Source: CAXMMR01 sp963692975 (GTDB taxonomy: Bacteria > Pseudomonadota > Alphaproteobacteria > Acetobacterales > Acetobacteraceae). From it: a stretch of 64,000 nt of DNA. Position 1 is the first letter of the stretch. Every line of letters begins with the position of its first letter. The stretch covers positions 124,001 to 188,000 of the forward strand of contig CAXMMR010000007.1 of the NCBI GenBank assembly GCA_963692975.2. Direction: 5' to 3'. A program made the translations under genes and the position numbers. Below, piece after piece: positions 25,088 through 38,144 of the stretch. A model generated the notes under the pieces. It searched no databases and was not told where the DNA came from. It worked only from the letters and a program-made list of their open reading frames with translations.

Positions 25088-27263
25088 TCAGTCCGCCTTC
25101 AGAATGATTGTCGACAGAGGCGGCAGCGTCAGCGCGATCGAGGCCGGGAAGTGGTTGAACGAGCCAGCATCGGCCTGCGCCGAGCCGGCATTGCCGACGC
25201 CCGAGCCGCCATAGACGCCGGCATCCGTGTTGAGGATTTCCCGCCAGACGCCGGTGGCCGGCACGCCCATGCGGTAGCCGTAGCGCGGCACCGGCGTGAA
25301 GTTGCAGACGACCAGGATCGGCGGATCATTATCGTCGCCGTAACGGATAAACGCGAACACGCTCTGCTCGGCGTCGTCGATCACCGACCAGCGGAAGCCG
25401 TGATCGACGCTGTCCATGGCGTAGAGTGCGCGGTTCGACGCGTAGCAGTGGTTGAGATCGCGCACGACCGCCTGCACGCCCTTGTTCATCGGGTTGTCGA
25501 GCTCGAACCAGTCAAGGCCGCGATCGTGGTTCCACTCGCGGGCCTGGGCGAACTCGCTGCCCATGAACAGCAGCTTCTTGCCCGGATGCGTCCACATGAA
25601 GCCGAGATAGGCGCGCGCGTTGGCGAATTTCTGCCAGGCGTCGCCCGGCATCTTACCGATCAGCGAGCCTTTGCCGTAGACGACCTCGTCATGCGAGATC
25701 GGCAGCACGAAGTTTTCGGTAAATGCGTAGACCAAACCGAAGGTCAGGCTGCCGTGGTGCCAGCGCCGATTGATCGGCGCCTCTTCGATGTAGTGCAGGC
25801 TGTCGTGCATCCAGCCCATGTTCCACTTGTAGTGGAAGCCCAGGCCGCCGGCATCGACCGGGCGCGACACTCGCGGGAAGGACGTCGACTCCTCGGCGAT
25901 CAGGATCGTGCCGGGCGCGCGGTCGTCGACGGCGGCGCGCAGCTCGTGAAAGAACTCGATCGCTTCCAGGTTTTCCCGGCCGCCGTGCCGGTTCGGGATC
26001 CACTCACCCTCGTTTCGGCTGTAGTCGCGATACAGCATGGACGCGACGGCATCGACGCGCAGCGCGTCGACATGGAAGCGCTCGAGCCAGTGCAGGGCGC
26101 TGCCGATCAGGAACGCCCTGACTTCGTTCCGGCCGTGATTGAAGATGTAGGTGTTCCAGTCGCGATGGAAGCCCTCGCGCGGGTCGGCATGCTCGTAGAG
26201 CGCGGTGCCGTCGAAGCGGGCCAGGCCGTGCGCGTCAGTCGGAAAATGCGCCGGCACCCAGTCGAGGATGACGCCGAGGCCGGCGGCATGGCAGCGATCG
26301 ACGAAGGCTGCGAAGTCGTTCGGCGAGCCGAGCCGCGCCGTCGGCGCGAACTGGCCCAGTGGCTGGTAGCCCCACGAGCCGCCGAACGGATGCTCCATGA
26401 TCGGCAGCAGCTCGAGATGCGTAAACCCGAGCCGCTGCAGGTAGGGCACCAGGCGGTCGGCCAGCGTCGACCAGGTGAAACCGCCGGCCTCCGCATCGGG
26501 CAGCCACGACATGGCGTGGCACTCATAGACCGAGATCGGCGCATCCACCGCCTGACGCGCCGCGCGCGAGGCCATCCACGCCGCATCCGTCCATTGCGGC
26601 TCGGCCGGGTCGGCGACGACCGAGCCGGTCGCCGGCGGCAGCTCGGTCGCCCAGGCGACCGGGTCGGCCTTGAGCGGCAGCACCTCGCCGGACGGCCCGA
26701 CGATCTCGTATTTGTAGACCGCGCCGGCGCCGACCGCGGGCACGAACAGCTCCCACATGCCCGAGCCCTGGCGCAGCCGCATCGGGTTGCGGCGGCCGTC
26801 CCAGCTGTTGAAGCTGCCGACGACGGAGACGCGCTGGGCGTTCGGCGCCCAGACGACAAACCTGACGCCGCTCACGCCTTCGAGCGTCACCACATGCGCG
26901 CCGAGGATGCGCGCGAACTCGCGATGACGGCCTTCGCCGAGCAGGTAGACGTCCATCTCGCCGAGCAGAGGCGGGAAGCGGTAGGCGTCCTCAAGGTCGC
27001 GGCAGTCGTCGCCCGAGCAGGCGCGCAGGCGATACGGCGTCGCGTGCTCCATCACCCCGCTCCATAGCCCGTCGGCGTGCACGCGGCGCATCGGCGCCAG
27101 CACCTCGCCGGTGTCGCTGCCGACGATGTCGACACGCTCCGCATCCGGCAAAAACGCCCGCACGGCGATGCCGCCGGGCACGACATGCGGGCCGAGCAGG
27201 GCGAACGGGTCGCCGTGGCGCGCATGCACCAGCGCCTCGACGGCGCCGGCCTCGACAACATCC

Positions 27264-27271
<8 letters not shown>
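25088..27271 (-). CDS. glgB: 1,4-alpha-glucan branching enzyme (GH13)
   Basis: 727 residues, typical length with the N1 and CBM48 domains (about 1-220), then the GH13 barrel: ISVYECHAMSWLP, GYQPLGQFAPTARLG, GVILDWVPAHFP, catalytic Asp in DALRVDAVASMLY, catalytic Glu in ILIAEESTSFP and LPISHDEVVYGKGSL. It introduces alpha-1,6 branches into linear glucan. Two ATGs are possible: 27280 (MRRMAED) has the ribosome site GCGAGG abutting it, whereas 27271 has the same site nine bases away, so 27271 is preferred. Either start overlaps the treS stop. Confidence 0.95.
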
Positions 27272-30572
<3,301 letters not shown>

Positions 30573-30621
30573 GGTGTCCGATCTGCGGTCGTCGTCAACA
30601 ATGATGGCAGGGTGGCGGCGT

Positions 30622-33600
30622 TCAGGCGGTGCGAAGGCGCCAGATCGCGTAGGGCTGCTCGGGCGGCAGGCGGACGCGCTGGAACTTGCCGCTCCAGCTG
30701 GACCGGGCGCCGGTCAGCAGGTCCTCGACGAGCACCGAGGCGCTGTCCGGCAGCTGCCATTTCCACAGCGGCACCTCGATCATCGCCTCATGCGGCTGCG
30801 AGGGGTCGAGGTTGACGCTGACGAGGAGCACGTTGGAGCGGTCGGCGGTCGCGCGCTCGTAGTGGATAACCGCCTCGTTGTCGGCCTCCAGGAAGGCGAT
30901 GTCGAGGTGGGATTGCAGCGCCGGGTTGTCGCGCCGAATGCGGTTGAGGCGGGTGATCTCGGGGACGATGTTGCCGGGCTGGTCCCAGTCCCAGGCGCGG
31001 ATCTGATACTTCTCGCTGTCGAGGTATTCCTCCCGGCCGGGCAGCGGCGCGGCCTCGCACAGCTCGAAGCCGCTATAGACGCCCCACAGGCCGGACAGCG
31101 TCGCCGCGAGCGCCGCCCTGATCAGGTGGCCGGGGCGGCCGTTGCGCTGCAGGAAGGGCGGGTTGATGTCGGGCGTGTTGACGAACAGATGCGGGCGGAA
31201 GAAGTCGCGCGGCGCGGTCGTCGCGAGCTCGGTGAAGTAGGCCATCAGCTCGCGCTTGGTGTCGCGCCAGGTGAAATAGGTGTAGCTCTGCGAGAAGCCC
31301 ACCTTCGCCAGCCGATACATCACCTTGGGCCTGGTGAACGCCTCGGCCAGGAAGACGGCGTCCGGGTATTGCGCGCAGACCTCGCCGATGAGCCACTGCC
31401 AGAACGGGAACGGCTTGGTGTGCGGGTTGTCGACGCGGAACAGCCGCACGCCGTGGCCGGCCCAGAACAGCACCGTCTCGGCCAGCGTGAGCCAGAGCGA
31501 GGGCACCGCGTCCGCGGCGTAGAAGTCGACGTTGACGATGTCCTGGTACTTCTTGGGCGGGTTCTCGGCGTAGCGAATGGAGCCGTCCGGCCGCCAGTCG
31601 AACCAGCCGGGATGCTCGGCAAGCCACGGGTGGTCGGGCGAGCACTGCACCGCGAAGTCGATGGCGAGCTCCAGTCCGTGCGCGGCGGCGCTCGCCCGCA
31701 GGCGGTCGAACTCCGCAAAACCACCGAGTGCCGGATGCAGCGCGTCGTGGCCGCCCTCCGCCGAGCCGATGGCGTACGGGCTGCCGACGTCGTCCGGCCC
31801 GGGGGTGAGCGAGTTGTTGGGGCCCTTGCGGTTCTTCAGGCCGATCGGATGGATCGGCGGAAAATACAGCACGTCGAACCCCATCGCGGCGATGCGCGGC
31901 AGGTGGCGCTCGACATCGGCGAAGGTGCCATGGCGCGCGGGGTCGTCGCTCATCGAGCGCGGGAAGATCTCGTACCAGGCGGCGAAGCGGGCGCCGGTGC
32001 GCTCCGCCTTGACCGGCATCGCCGCGGTGCAGACAGGCGCCGGCCGGTCATCCGCCTGGGCCATCAGGCTCGCAAGGCCGGCCGACAGCAGGACCTCGCG
32101 TTGCCTCTCAGGCGCCTCGCCCTGCAGCGTCGCGTAGGCTTCGGCCAACGCGCCACCGGCCCGCGCCGCCGTCCGGCCGACCAGCTGCAGGCCCTCGACG
32201 ATCTCGAGCGTCGTGTCGACGCCGGCGGCGTGCTTCTTGCCGAGCTCGTCGCGGTAGGTTGCGAACGCGTCGCGCCAGGCGGTGATGCGATACTGCGCCC
32301 CGCCCAGCGCGGTGAGCGGGAAAGCTGCCGTCCAGCGGTCGTTGCCGAGGCTGCGCATCGGCGCCTCCTGCCAGCCCTCGTCATCCGCATCCTGCCATTG
32401 CAGCCTGACGGCGATCACGTCGTGACCGTCGCAGATCACGTCCGCCTCGACGTGGACAAGTTCGCCGACGATGCGCTTGACCGCAAACAGGCCGGCGTCC
32501 ACGGCCGGCGTCACGCTCTCGATGGCCAGACGGGAGGCGCGTCCGGCCGCCAGCGCCGAGGCCGGCGCGATGCGTCCGCTGGCCCGCGGGCGTGGCGTCG
32601 CTGCGGCTTCGAACAGGCGAAATCCGCCGGCCGGCAGGCTCGTCGCCGCATCCGGCGTGATCGCCTCGGCGTCGCTGCCGAGGGCGTCGGCCACCGGGAT
32701 GAAGCGGCCGAAATTACCGCCGGCGGCGCTCAGCAGCAGCGTCGGGTCGAGCGGTCGGGAGGCTCGGGTGTCGGTGTTGATCAGCAGCAGGCTGGCATGA
32801 GCCGCCAGACGCGGGTCGCCCTCGCTGCGCAGCAGCGACAGCACCGGCGCGCCCGAGCCGCCAAGCAGCCGCAGCGTTCGGCCGGCAAGCGGCAGCCCGG
32901 CCTCGGCGAGCAGCCTGTTGAGGGCGCTGATCGTGTCGGCCATCGTGCCGGCGAGCGCCTCATCGACCATCCAGCCGCCGCCGAGCCCGGCGGCGAGCGC
33001 CAGGCAGCGCGACGACGCGGCGCCGGGGCGGGAACCGGGCAGGGCATCCGCATCCGGCGAGCGGCCGGGTAGCGACGGCAGGCCGATGACGGGCGCCACC
33101 CGCTCCAGACGGTCGAGCTCGTGCCACAGCCAGGGCGACTGCCAGTCCCACCACGGCAGCGAACTGAACACGCCGTCGAGCCCGACATCCTGCAGACCGG
33201 CGAGCTCGTCTGGATCCATGCCGGGCGTCCAGGCCAGCAGCAGCGCCTCGGGAAGCGCGCGTCGCAGCTGGGCCAGCAAGGCCGGCGCGGCGCCGCGCGG
33301 CAGCCCGGAGAGGCCGGCGAGACGGAACCCGGCCACGCCGAGCGCCTGCCACGTCGTCAGCTGCGCCGCCCACCACTCGGCCAACGCGGCAAGGCTGGCG
33401 GGCCCGTGCAGCGCGACGCTGGCGGCGCGGGCGTCGGCGTGGCGGCGGGGATCGAGCAGAGCCTCGTCCTCGGGCGGGCTGAACAGGCCCTTGGCCGACA
33501 TCGCCGCGGCGGAGTCGGCGGCCAGCCGGTCGAGCTCGACGTCGAGCAGCAGGGCGAGGCCGGCCTGGCGGGCGGCCGCGGCCATCGAGCGCAGCGCCGC

Positions 33601-33852
33601 GCTGGCGGGTCCGCCGCCAAGACGGGCGCTCAACTGAGTGAAGTCGGAGACCAGGGCGCGCTCGCCGGCCCCCCGGACGGCGAACGGGCAGGCCAGGACA
33701 ACGCCGGCGAAGCCGAGTGTGGCGGCCAGCTTGGCCCGCGCCGCGAAGTCCTGCTCCCGGTCGACGCCGGCGCCCGGCGTCACGTGCATCAGCCGCAGCG
33801 GCGGGTTGCGAACGGAGAGGCTGCGCACCGCCTCGTCGCTCTGGGAATCCAT
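30622..33852 (-). CDS. glgE: Maltose-1-phosphate maltosyltransferase GlgE with long N-terminal extension
   Basis: 1076 residues, about 400 longer than the GlgE core. The C-terminal part (about 440-1076) is standard GlgE: RFAAWYEIFPRSM, VLYFPPIHPIGLKNRKG, nucleophile Asp808 in VRLFRVDNPHTKP, catalytic Glu in FLAEAFTRPKVM, and QYPDAVF. It extends alpha-1,4-glucan using maltose-1-phosphate from TreS/maltokinase. Residues 1-430 look like a degenerate GH13-type barrel (LGFAGVVLACPFAVRG, LALLLDVELDRLAADS, VAGFRLAGLSGLPR) without clear catalytic residues. The start is ATG 33852; a TTG one codon upstream is less likely. It heads the operon; phyR lies 121 bp upstream on the same strand. Nothing recognisable is in 33853-33973. 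Confidence 0.95.
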   Translation of the reverse strand: MDSQSDEAVRSLSVRNPPLRLMHVTPGAGVDREQDFAARAKLAATLGFAGVVLACPFAVRGAGERALVSDFTQLSARLGGGPASAALRSMAAAARQAGLALLLDVELDRLAADSAAAMSAKGLFSPPEDEALLDPRRHADARAASVALHGPASLAALAEWWAAQLTTWQALGVAGFRLAGLSGLPRGAAPALLAQLRRALPEALLLAWTPGMDPDELAGLQDVGLDGVFSSLPWWDWQSPWLWHELDRLERVAPVIGLPSLPGRSPDADALPGSRPGAASSRCLALAAGLGGGWMVDEALAGTMADTISALNRLLAEAGLPLAGRTLRLLGGSGAPVLSLLRSEGDPRLAAHASLLLINTDTRASRPLDPTLLLSAAGGNFGRFIPVADALGSDAEAITPDAATSLPAGGFRLFEAAATPRPRASGRIAPASALAAGRASRLAIESVTPAVDAGLFAVKRIVGELVHVEADVICDGHDVIAVRLQWQDADDEGWQEAPMRSLGNDRWTAAFPLTALGGAQYRITAWRDAFATYRDELGKKHAAGVDTTLEIVEGLQLVGRTAARAGGALAEAYATLQGEAPERQREVLLSAGLASLMAQADDRPAPVCTAAMPVKAERTGARFAAWYEIFPRSMSDDPARHGTFADVERHLPRIAAMGFDVLYFPPIHPIGLKNRKGPNNSLTPGPDDVGSPYAIGSAEGGHDALHPALGGFAEFDRLRASAAAHGLELAIDFAVQCSPDHPWLAEHPGWFDWRPDGSIRYAENPPKKYQDIVNVDFYAADAVPSLWLTLAETVLFWAGHGVRLFRVDNPHTKPFPFWQWLIGEVCAQYPDAVFLAEAFTRPKVMYRLAKVGFSQSYTYFTWRDTKRELMAYFTELATTAPRDFFRPHLFVNTPDINPPFLQRNGRPGHLIRAALAATLSGLWGVYSGFELCEAAPLPGREEYLDSEKYQIRAWDWDQPGNIVPEITRLNRIRRDNPALQSHLDIAFLEADNEAVIHYERATADRSNVLLVSVNLDPSQPHEAMIEVPLWKWQLPDSASVLVEDLLTGARSSWSGKFQRVRLPPEQPYAIWRLRTA

Positions 33853-33973
33853 CAAGCCGACATCCTGCCCGTGTTCAAACGCGTGCTGCGCTCCACCAGC
33901 CAGAGCACCGCAGCCGCGCCGAGGTTGCCGGGCTCGGGCGTCGGCGGCGAAATATGACGTGCCGGAGCTCGCA

Positions 33974-34747
33974 TCAGGTGAGCCGTATGCCGCCGGTGAC
34001 CGCCTGGTAGGTGGCGATGGCGAGCGTCAGCGGCTCGAACGGCTTGGTGATGACGAAGGCCGGCTCGACCGCCTGCCCGGTGAGCAGGCGCTCGGGATAG
34101 GCAGTCACGAAGATCACCGGCGCCTGGTGATGCAGCAGGATGTGCGACACCGCCGAGGCCCCGTCGCCGCCGGCGCCGAGGTTGATGTCTGCGAGGATCA
34201 GGCCGGGGCGCGTGCGCTGCGCGATCGCCACCGCCTCGCGCTCGGACGAGGCGACGCCGACCACCCGGTGGCCGCAGCCCTGCACCAGCTCCTCGAGGTC
34301 CATGGCGATGATCGGCTCGTCCTCGATGATCAGCACCTCGGTCGCCGCCGAGGCGCGCAGCCGCTCGCGCGCCTCGGCCAGCGCCGATGTCGCCGCCTCG
34401 CAGGACAGGTCGAGGATCGAGGCGGCTGCCTCGAGGCTCACCTCCTCGAGGGAGGTCAGCAGCAGCAACTGGCGCTGGCGCTCGGACAGCGCGTCGGCGA
34501 TCTCGGGCTCGCCGGCTGCACCCTCGGGCGCTGCGTCGGTGGGCGACACCGCCTGGGCGTGACTGCGGGTGACCGAGGCGTAGAGCAAGTGGCGGGGGTT
34601 GCCGGGTGCGGCGGGAGTCATCAGCATGCTCGCCAGGCCATCGGCGACCAGCCGGTCGCCGGTGGCTTGGCTGCCGCTCAGCGCCCGGGCATACCGACGC
34701 GCATAGGGCAGGGCGCGGATCAGGTCCTCGCGTCGGTTGCTGCTCAT
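33974..34747 (-). CDS. phyR: Stress-response regulator PhyR (anti-anti-sigma factor)
   Basis: 257 residues: an EcfG-like sigma domain (about 5-130) that mimics the sigma factor and captures NepR, followed by a receiver domain (about 137-257). The receiver acidic pair is E142-D143 in LIIEDEPIIAMDLEE and the phosphoacceptor is Asp187 in GLILADINLG; the Lys of the switch is in FVITKPFEPL. When phosphorylated it releases EcfG from NepR. The start ATG 34747 gives the family's usual length. ecfG starts divergently 57 bp away, nepR and a candidate kinase are within 2 kb, and glgE follows in the same direction. Confidence 0.95.
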   Translation of the reverse strand: MSSNRREDLIRALPYARRYARALSGSQATGDRLVADGLASMLMTPAAPGNPRHLLYASVTRSHAQAVSPTDAAPEGAAGEPEIADALSERQRQLLLLTSLEEVSLEAAASILDLSCEAATSALAEARERLRASAATEVLIIEDEPIIAMDLEELVQGCGHRVVGVASSEREAVAIAQRTRPGLILADINLGAGGDGASAVSHILLHHQAPVIFVTAYPERLLTGQAVEPAFVITKPFEPLTLAIATYQAVTGGIRLT

Positions 34748-34804
34748 CGGACCAACCTTCTTTCTGCGCGGTGTCGTGTCGAATTCAGCGCCGTTGTGCC
34801 GACA

Positions 34805-35347
34805 ATGAGCGGCAATGTCAGCCCCACGGCCGATCCATGTCGGCAAGGCGACGAGCTGGAGCAGGGGCTGCGCCGGGAGATCATCGGATTGCTGCCCGAC
34901 CTGCGGGCGTTTGCCCGGTTCCTGCTGCGCGACCGCTCGGCTGCGGACGACCTCGTTCAGGACACCGTGATGCGCGCGCTGACCGCGCTGCGGCAGTTCC
35001 AGCCGGGCAGCAACCTCAAGGCCTGGCTGTTCACGATCGAGCGCAACGCGTTCTACGAGCAGGTGCGGCGGCGCAAGCGCGAGACGGCCGCGTTGGAGCG
35101 CGGCATCGCCGAGCAGCAGCCGCCGGCGCAGCAGGCCTTCGCCGCCGTGGGCGGCAGCGACATCAGCGACCTGCAGCGCCTGCTCTGGACGCTGCCGACG
35201 CTGCTGCGCGAGGCGCTGGTGCTGGTCGGCGCGCAGGAGCTGACGCATGAGGAGGCGGCAGCGATCTGCGGCGTGCCGACCGGCACGATGAAGGCGCGGG
35301 TCTCGCGCGGCCGGGCCCGGCTTGCCAGCGCGATGCACCAGGCTTGA
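34805..35347 (+). CDS. ecfG: EcfG-type RNA polymerase sigma factor (ECF15)
   Basis: 180 residues. It has sigma region 2 (about 28-95: LRAFARFLLRDRSAADDLVQDTVMRALTALRQF, NLKAWLFTIERNAFYEQVRRRKRE) and region 4 (about 120-175: LWTLPTLLREALVLVGAQELTHEEAAAICGVPTGTMKARVSRGRARL). EcfG directs transcription of the alphaproteobacterial stress regulon once NepR is sequestered. ATG 34805 begins a normal-length protein; the frame is open further upstream but overlaps phyR antisense. Divergent from phyR with a 57-bp shared spacer. I did not find a clear GGAAC-N16/17-CGTT promoter here. Confidence 0.93.
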   Translation: MSGNVSPTADPCRQGDELEQGLRREIIGLLPDLRAFARFLLRDRSAADDLVQDTVMRALTALRQFQPGSNLKAWLFTIERNAFYEQVRRRKRETAALERGIAEQQPPAQQAFAAVGGSDISDLQRLLWTLPTLLREALVLVGAQELTHEEAAAICGVPTGTMKARVSRGRARLASAMHQA

Positions 35348-35449
35348 CCATACCGCGATTTGTTCCCTGCCTCACGACTGTGTGAACGCAGCGATGCAAC
35401 GCCGCGTCGGGCTGCGTCATTGCTCGGCCAGGAACAGGAGACTGCGTCT

Positions 35450-36025
35450 ATGTCGAGCAGCGTATTCCACGACCAGGTCATCGCCATCCTGCCGAAGCTG
35501 CGGGTTCAGGCGCTGGCGCTGACCCGCCATCGCGCCGCCGCCGAGGACCTCGTGCAGGACGCGGTGTGCAATGCGCTCTCCGCCCAGGACAGCTTCATCC
35601 CCGGGACCAACTTCGCCGCCTGGATGCACCGCATCCTGCGCAACCGCTTCATCTCGAACCTGCGCAAGCGCCGCGAGACCGCCGACATCGACGATGTGCC
35701 GCAGTCGGTCTTCGCCACCAATGCGCCGCATGAGGATCGGCTGGCGCTCAAGGAGCTCGGCGCTGCGATGACCCGCCTGCCGACCGATCAGCGCGAGGCG
35801 CTGGTTATGGTGGTGGTGCACGGCATGAGCTACGAGGCGCTCGCCAACGCCACCGGCTGCGCGGTCGGCACGGCCAAGAGCCGCGTGTTCCGGGCGCGCC
35901 GCCAGCTCGAGGCTTGGCTGATGGGCGACGTCAAGGAGAAGCCGAGCCGGGCCCTGCGGGATGCCAAGCGGCTGCTCGCCCTGCAGATGGAGACGGCCGG
36001 TCCAGACTTGGCGGTCGACGCCTGA
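35450..36025 (+). CDS. Second EcfG-like ECF sigma factor
   Basis: 191 residues with region 2 (about 12-80: LRVQALALTRHRAAAEDLVQDAVCNALSAQ, FAAWMHRILRNRFISNLRKRRE) and region 4 (about 100-160: MTRLPTDQREALVMVVVHGMSYEALANATGCAVGTAKSRVFRARRQL). It resembles the same ECF group as its neighbour but differs in sequence, so it is a paralogue, not a recent duplicate. Start ATG 35450, with GGAACAGGAG nine bases upstream. It lies between ecfG and nepR on the same strand. It may be an additional NepR-controlled sigma factor. Confidence 0.87.
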   Translation: MSSSVFHDQVIAILPKLRVQALALTRHRAAAEDLVQDAVCNALSAQDSFIPGTNFAAWMHRILRNRFISNLRKRRETADIDDVPQSVFATNAPHEDRLALKELGAAMTRLPTDQREALVMVVVHGMSYEALANATGCAVGTAKSRVFRARRQLEAWLMGDVKEKPSRALRDAKRLLALQMETAGPDLAVDA

Positions 36026-36130
36026 TCCGCAGTCGCGGCCGGCGGCCTGGCGTGGCCCGCAAGTCGCGAAAACGTTAATTCCGCGGCAGTCGGAAGCTCC
36101 GGCGGCAACAGAGTCTCGCCAGGCCCGTTG

Positions 36131-36331
36131 ATGGAGCGTGCTCATGTGCTCCAGGTCACCATGCCAAAGTCAAAGCCTCGTCAGGACGAGCGTCCTAGCA
36201 AGCCGCGCCCGGCCGAGGCGGCCTTCGACATCTGGTTGCAGAAGGGTCTGCACCAACTCTTCGACGATGTGGCGAGCGAGCCGGTCCCGGCCGAGCTCCT
36301 GCGGATGATCGAGGAGGATCGGCTCAAGTGA
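36131..36331 (+). CDS. nepR: NepR-family anti-sigma factor
   Basis: 66 residues. The conserved NepR core is at the C-terminus: FDIWLQKGLHQLFDDVASEPVPAELLRMIEE; the N-terminal part is basic and variable, as in the family. NepR holds EcfG inactive until phosphorylated PhyR binds it. ATG 36131 gives 66 residues; ATG 36161 gives 56, and neither has a strong ribosome site. It follows the second sigma gene by 105 bp and precedes the sensor kinase by 42 bp, likely as one transcript with the kinase. Confidence 0.88.
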   Translation: MERAHVLQVTMPKSKPRQDERPSKPRPAEAAFDIWLQKGLHQLFDDVASEPVPAELLRMIEEDRLK

Positions 36332-36373
36332 CGGGGCCAGGTCAAGCCGGGCCGGCACGCCGCCGACGATAGG

Positions 36374-38128
36374 ATGAGCGCCGACCCGAGCGCCTTGCTA
36401 CGGCGGCGTTGGCGGCGGTTGCTCGGGTCCGTCCGCAGCCGCATCGCGTTGCTGCTGCTGGTCGCGGCGGTGCCGCTTTGCATGATTGCCAGCAACGCCG
36501 CGCTGCAGAATTACGGGGCGACCGCCTCGCGCATCATGCAACGGGCCCTGCTGCTGCGCTCGTCGGTGCTTGCGCGCGGCGACGGCGCGGTGTCATCGGC
36601 TACAGAGATGCTGCGGGTGCTGGCACGCTCGCCCGTTATCGCGGCCGACCGGGCGACCTGCGACCGGGCGCTTGCCCTCGTGCTGAGCCTGCAACCCGAG
36701 ACGTACGACGGCCTTGCCGCCTACGACGCCGACGGGACCCTGCGCTGCGGCGCCGACCCGGACGTGGCTCGCCCGGCGTCGCCGCAGCTCGAGGCGCTGG
36801 TCGAGCGTGCCCGTCGGGCTTCCGGGGTCGCGCTCGGCTCGGCCGAGCCGAGCGCCTCGAGGCACAGCGTGATCCCGGTCGTCGCAATCATCCCCGGCCC
36901 GGCCGGAGCGCCCGGCTTCCTGCTCACCCGGCTGCGGGTCGATCGGTTCGGCTCGCAGGATCGTCGCGACGCCGATGCGGTGGCGTGGTTGATCGATGCC
37001 GGCGGCGGCGCGACCGTCATCGGGCCGGGCACGCTCGCCGACCTGCCGGCGCCGACCATCCTGGCGCGGCTGCTCGGCACCGACGACGCGCTGCAGGCGA
37101 CCTCCCGCCGCGGCCGGCGCTTCACCTACGCCGCGACGCCGATGCTCGGCGGCCTGCAGCTGGTCGTCGGCTACCCGTCGGCTCGCGACCAGGGCGTCGC
37201 CGAGCGGGCGCTGCTGTGGCGTATGGCGCTGCTGGCCGCGCTGCTGGTCGGCGGATTGTCGGTGGTCGCCGTCGGCATCAGCGCCACGCTGATTCAACCG
37301 CTCAAGCGGCTCGGCGCCGAGGTGCGGGCGTGGCGCGTGACCGGCCAGTTCGACCCGGCACGCGTCGAGCCGGCACCGGCGGAGCTGCGGGAGCTCGGCC
37401 TCTCCTTCGCTCGGGCGACCCGCTCGCTTGACGTACGCCGGCGCGAGCTCCGCCTCGCCATCGAGCAGCAGGAGCTGCTGATGCAGGAGATCCACCACCG
37501 AGTGAAGAACAACCTGCAGATCATCGCCTCGCTGCTTAACCTGCAGGCGGCGCGCATCCGCCAGCCCGAGGCGCGAGCCGAGTTCCAGTCGGCGCGCGAC
37601 CGGGTGCGCGCGCTCGCGACCCTGCACCGTCACCTCTACTCGCATGGCGAGGTGCATACGATTCACACCCGCTCGTTCCTGGTCGAGCTCTGCGGCCAGC
37701 TGTTCCAGGCGATGGGCGAGCGCGAGGGCGAGCGCATCGCGCTGCAGATCGAGGCGAGCGAGCTGCAGATGTCCTCCGACCAGGCGGTGCCGCTGGCGCT
37801 GATCGTCACCGAGGCGGTGAGCAACGCGATCAAATACGCCTTCCCGAACGCCCGCTCTGGCCACATCTCGGTGGCGCTGCGGACGCTGGCCGGTGCAACC
37901 CCGCTCGCCGACGAGGCCGAGTTGGTGATCCAGGATGACGGCGTCGGCATCCCGGCCGGACGGGTCGAAACCGAACACGGCATGCGCGACGGCATCGGCC
38001 TGCAACTGATCCGCGGGTTCGCCCGCCAGCTTGGGGCGACGCTCGAGGTGGTGGAAGGGGAGGGCACGCTCTATCGGGTGCGCCTGCCGCTGCATCGCGA
38101 ACGCGACACGCTGTCGCCGGCGGCGTAG
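36374..38128 (+). CDS. Membrane sensor histidine kinase, HisKA_2 type (PhyK/PhyT-like)
   Basis: 584 residues. Transmembrane segments lie near 24-42 (IALLLLVAAVPLCMIASNA) and 280-305, bracketing a periplasmic sensor domain of about 240 residues. A HAMP-like stretch (about 308-360) leads to the HisKA_2 dimerisation domain with phospho-acceptor His375 in EIHHRVKNNLQIIASLLNLQA and a C-terminal ATPase domain (ALIVTEAVSNAIKYAFP, VIQDDGVGIP, IGLQLIRGFARQLG). HisKA_2 kinases are the usual partners of PhyR. Its position right after nepR makes it the likely general stress response kinase here. No response-regulator gene other than phyR is nearby. Confidence 0.9.
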   Translation: MSADPSALLRRRWRRLLGSVRSRIALLLLVAAVPLCMIASNAALQNYGATASRIMQRALLLRSSVLARGDGAVSSATEMLRVLARSPVIAADRATCDRALALVLSLQPETYDGLAAYDADGTLRCGADPDVARPASPQLEALVERARRASGVALGSAEPSASRHSVIPVVAIIPGPAGAPGFLLTRLRVDRFGSQDRRDADAVAWLIDAGGGATVIGPGTLADLPAPTILARLLGTDDALQATSRRGRRFTYAATPMLGGLQLVVGYPSARDQGVAERALLWRMALLAALLVGGLSVVAVGISATLIQPLKRLGAEVRAWRVTGQFDPARVEPAPAELRELGLSFARATRSLDVRRRELRLAIEQQELLMQEIHHRVKNNLQIIASLLNLQAARIRQPEARAEFQSARDRVRALATLHRHLYSHGEVHTIHTRSFLVELCGQLFQAMGEREGERIALQIEASELQMSSDQAVPLALIVTEAVSNAIKYAFPNARSGHISVALRTLAGATPLADEAELVIQDDGVGIPAGRVETEHGMRDGIGLQLIRGFARQLGATLEVVEGEGTLYRVRLPLHRERDTLSPAA

Positions 38129-38144
38129 CGGAGGGGAAGGAAGG

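Noticed and set aside
33853..34804. EcfG-type promoters (GGAAC-N16/17-CGTT) at glgE, phyR or ecfG
   Set aside because: No match with both boxes at the right spacing by eye; not claimed.
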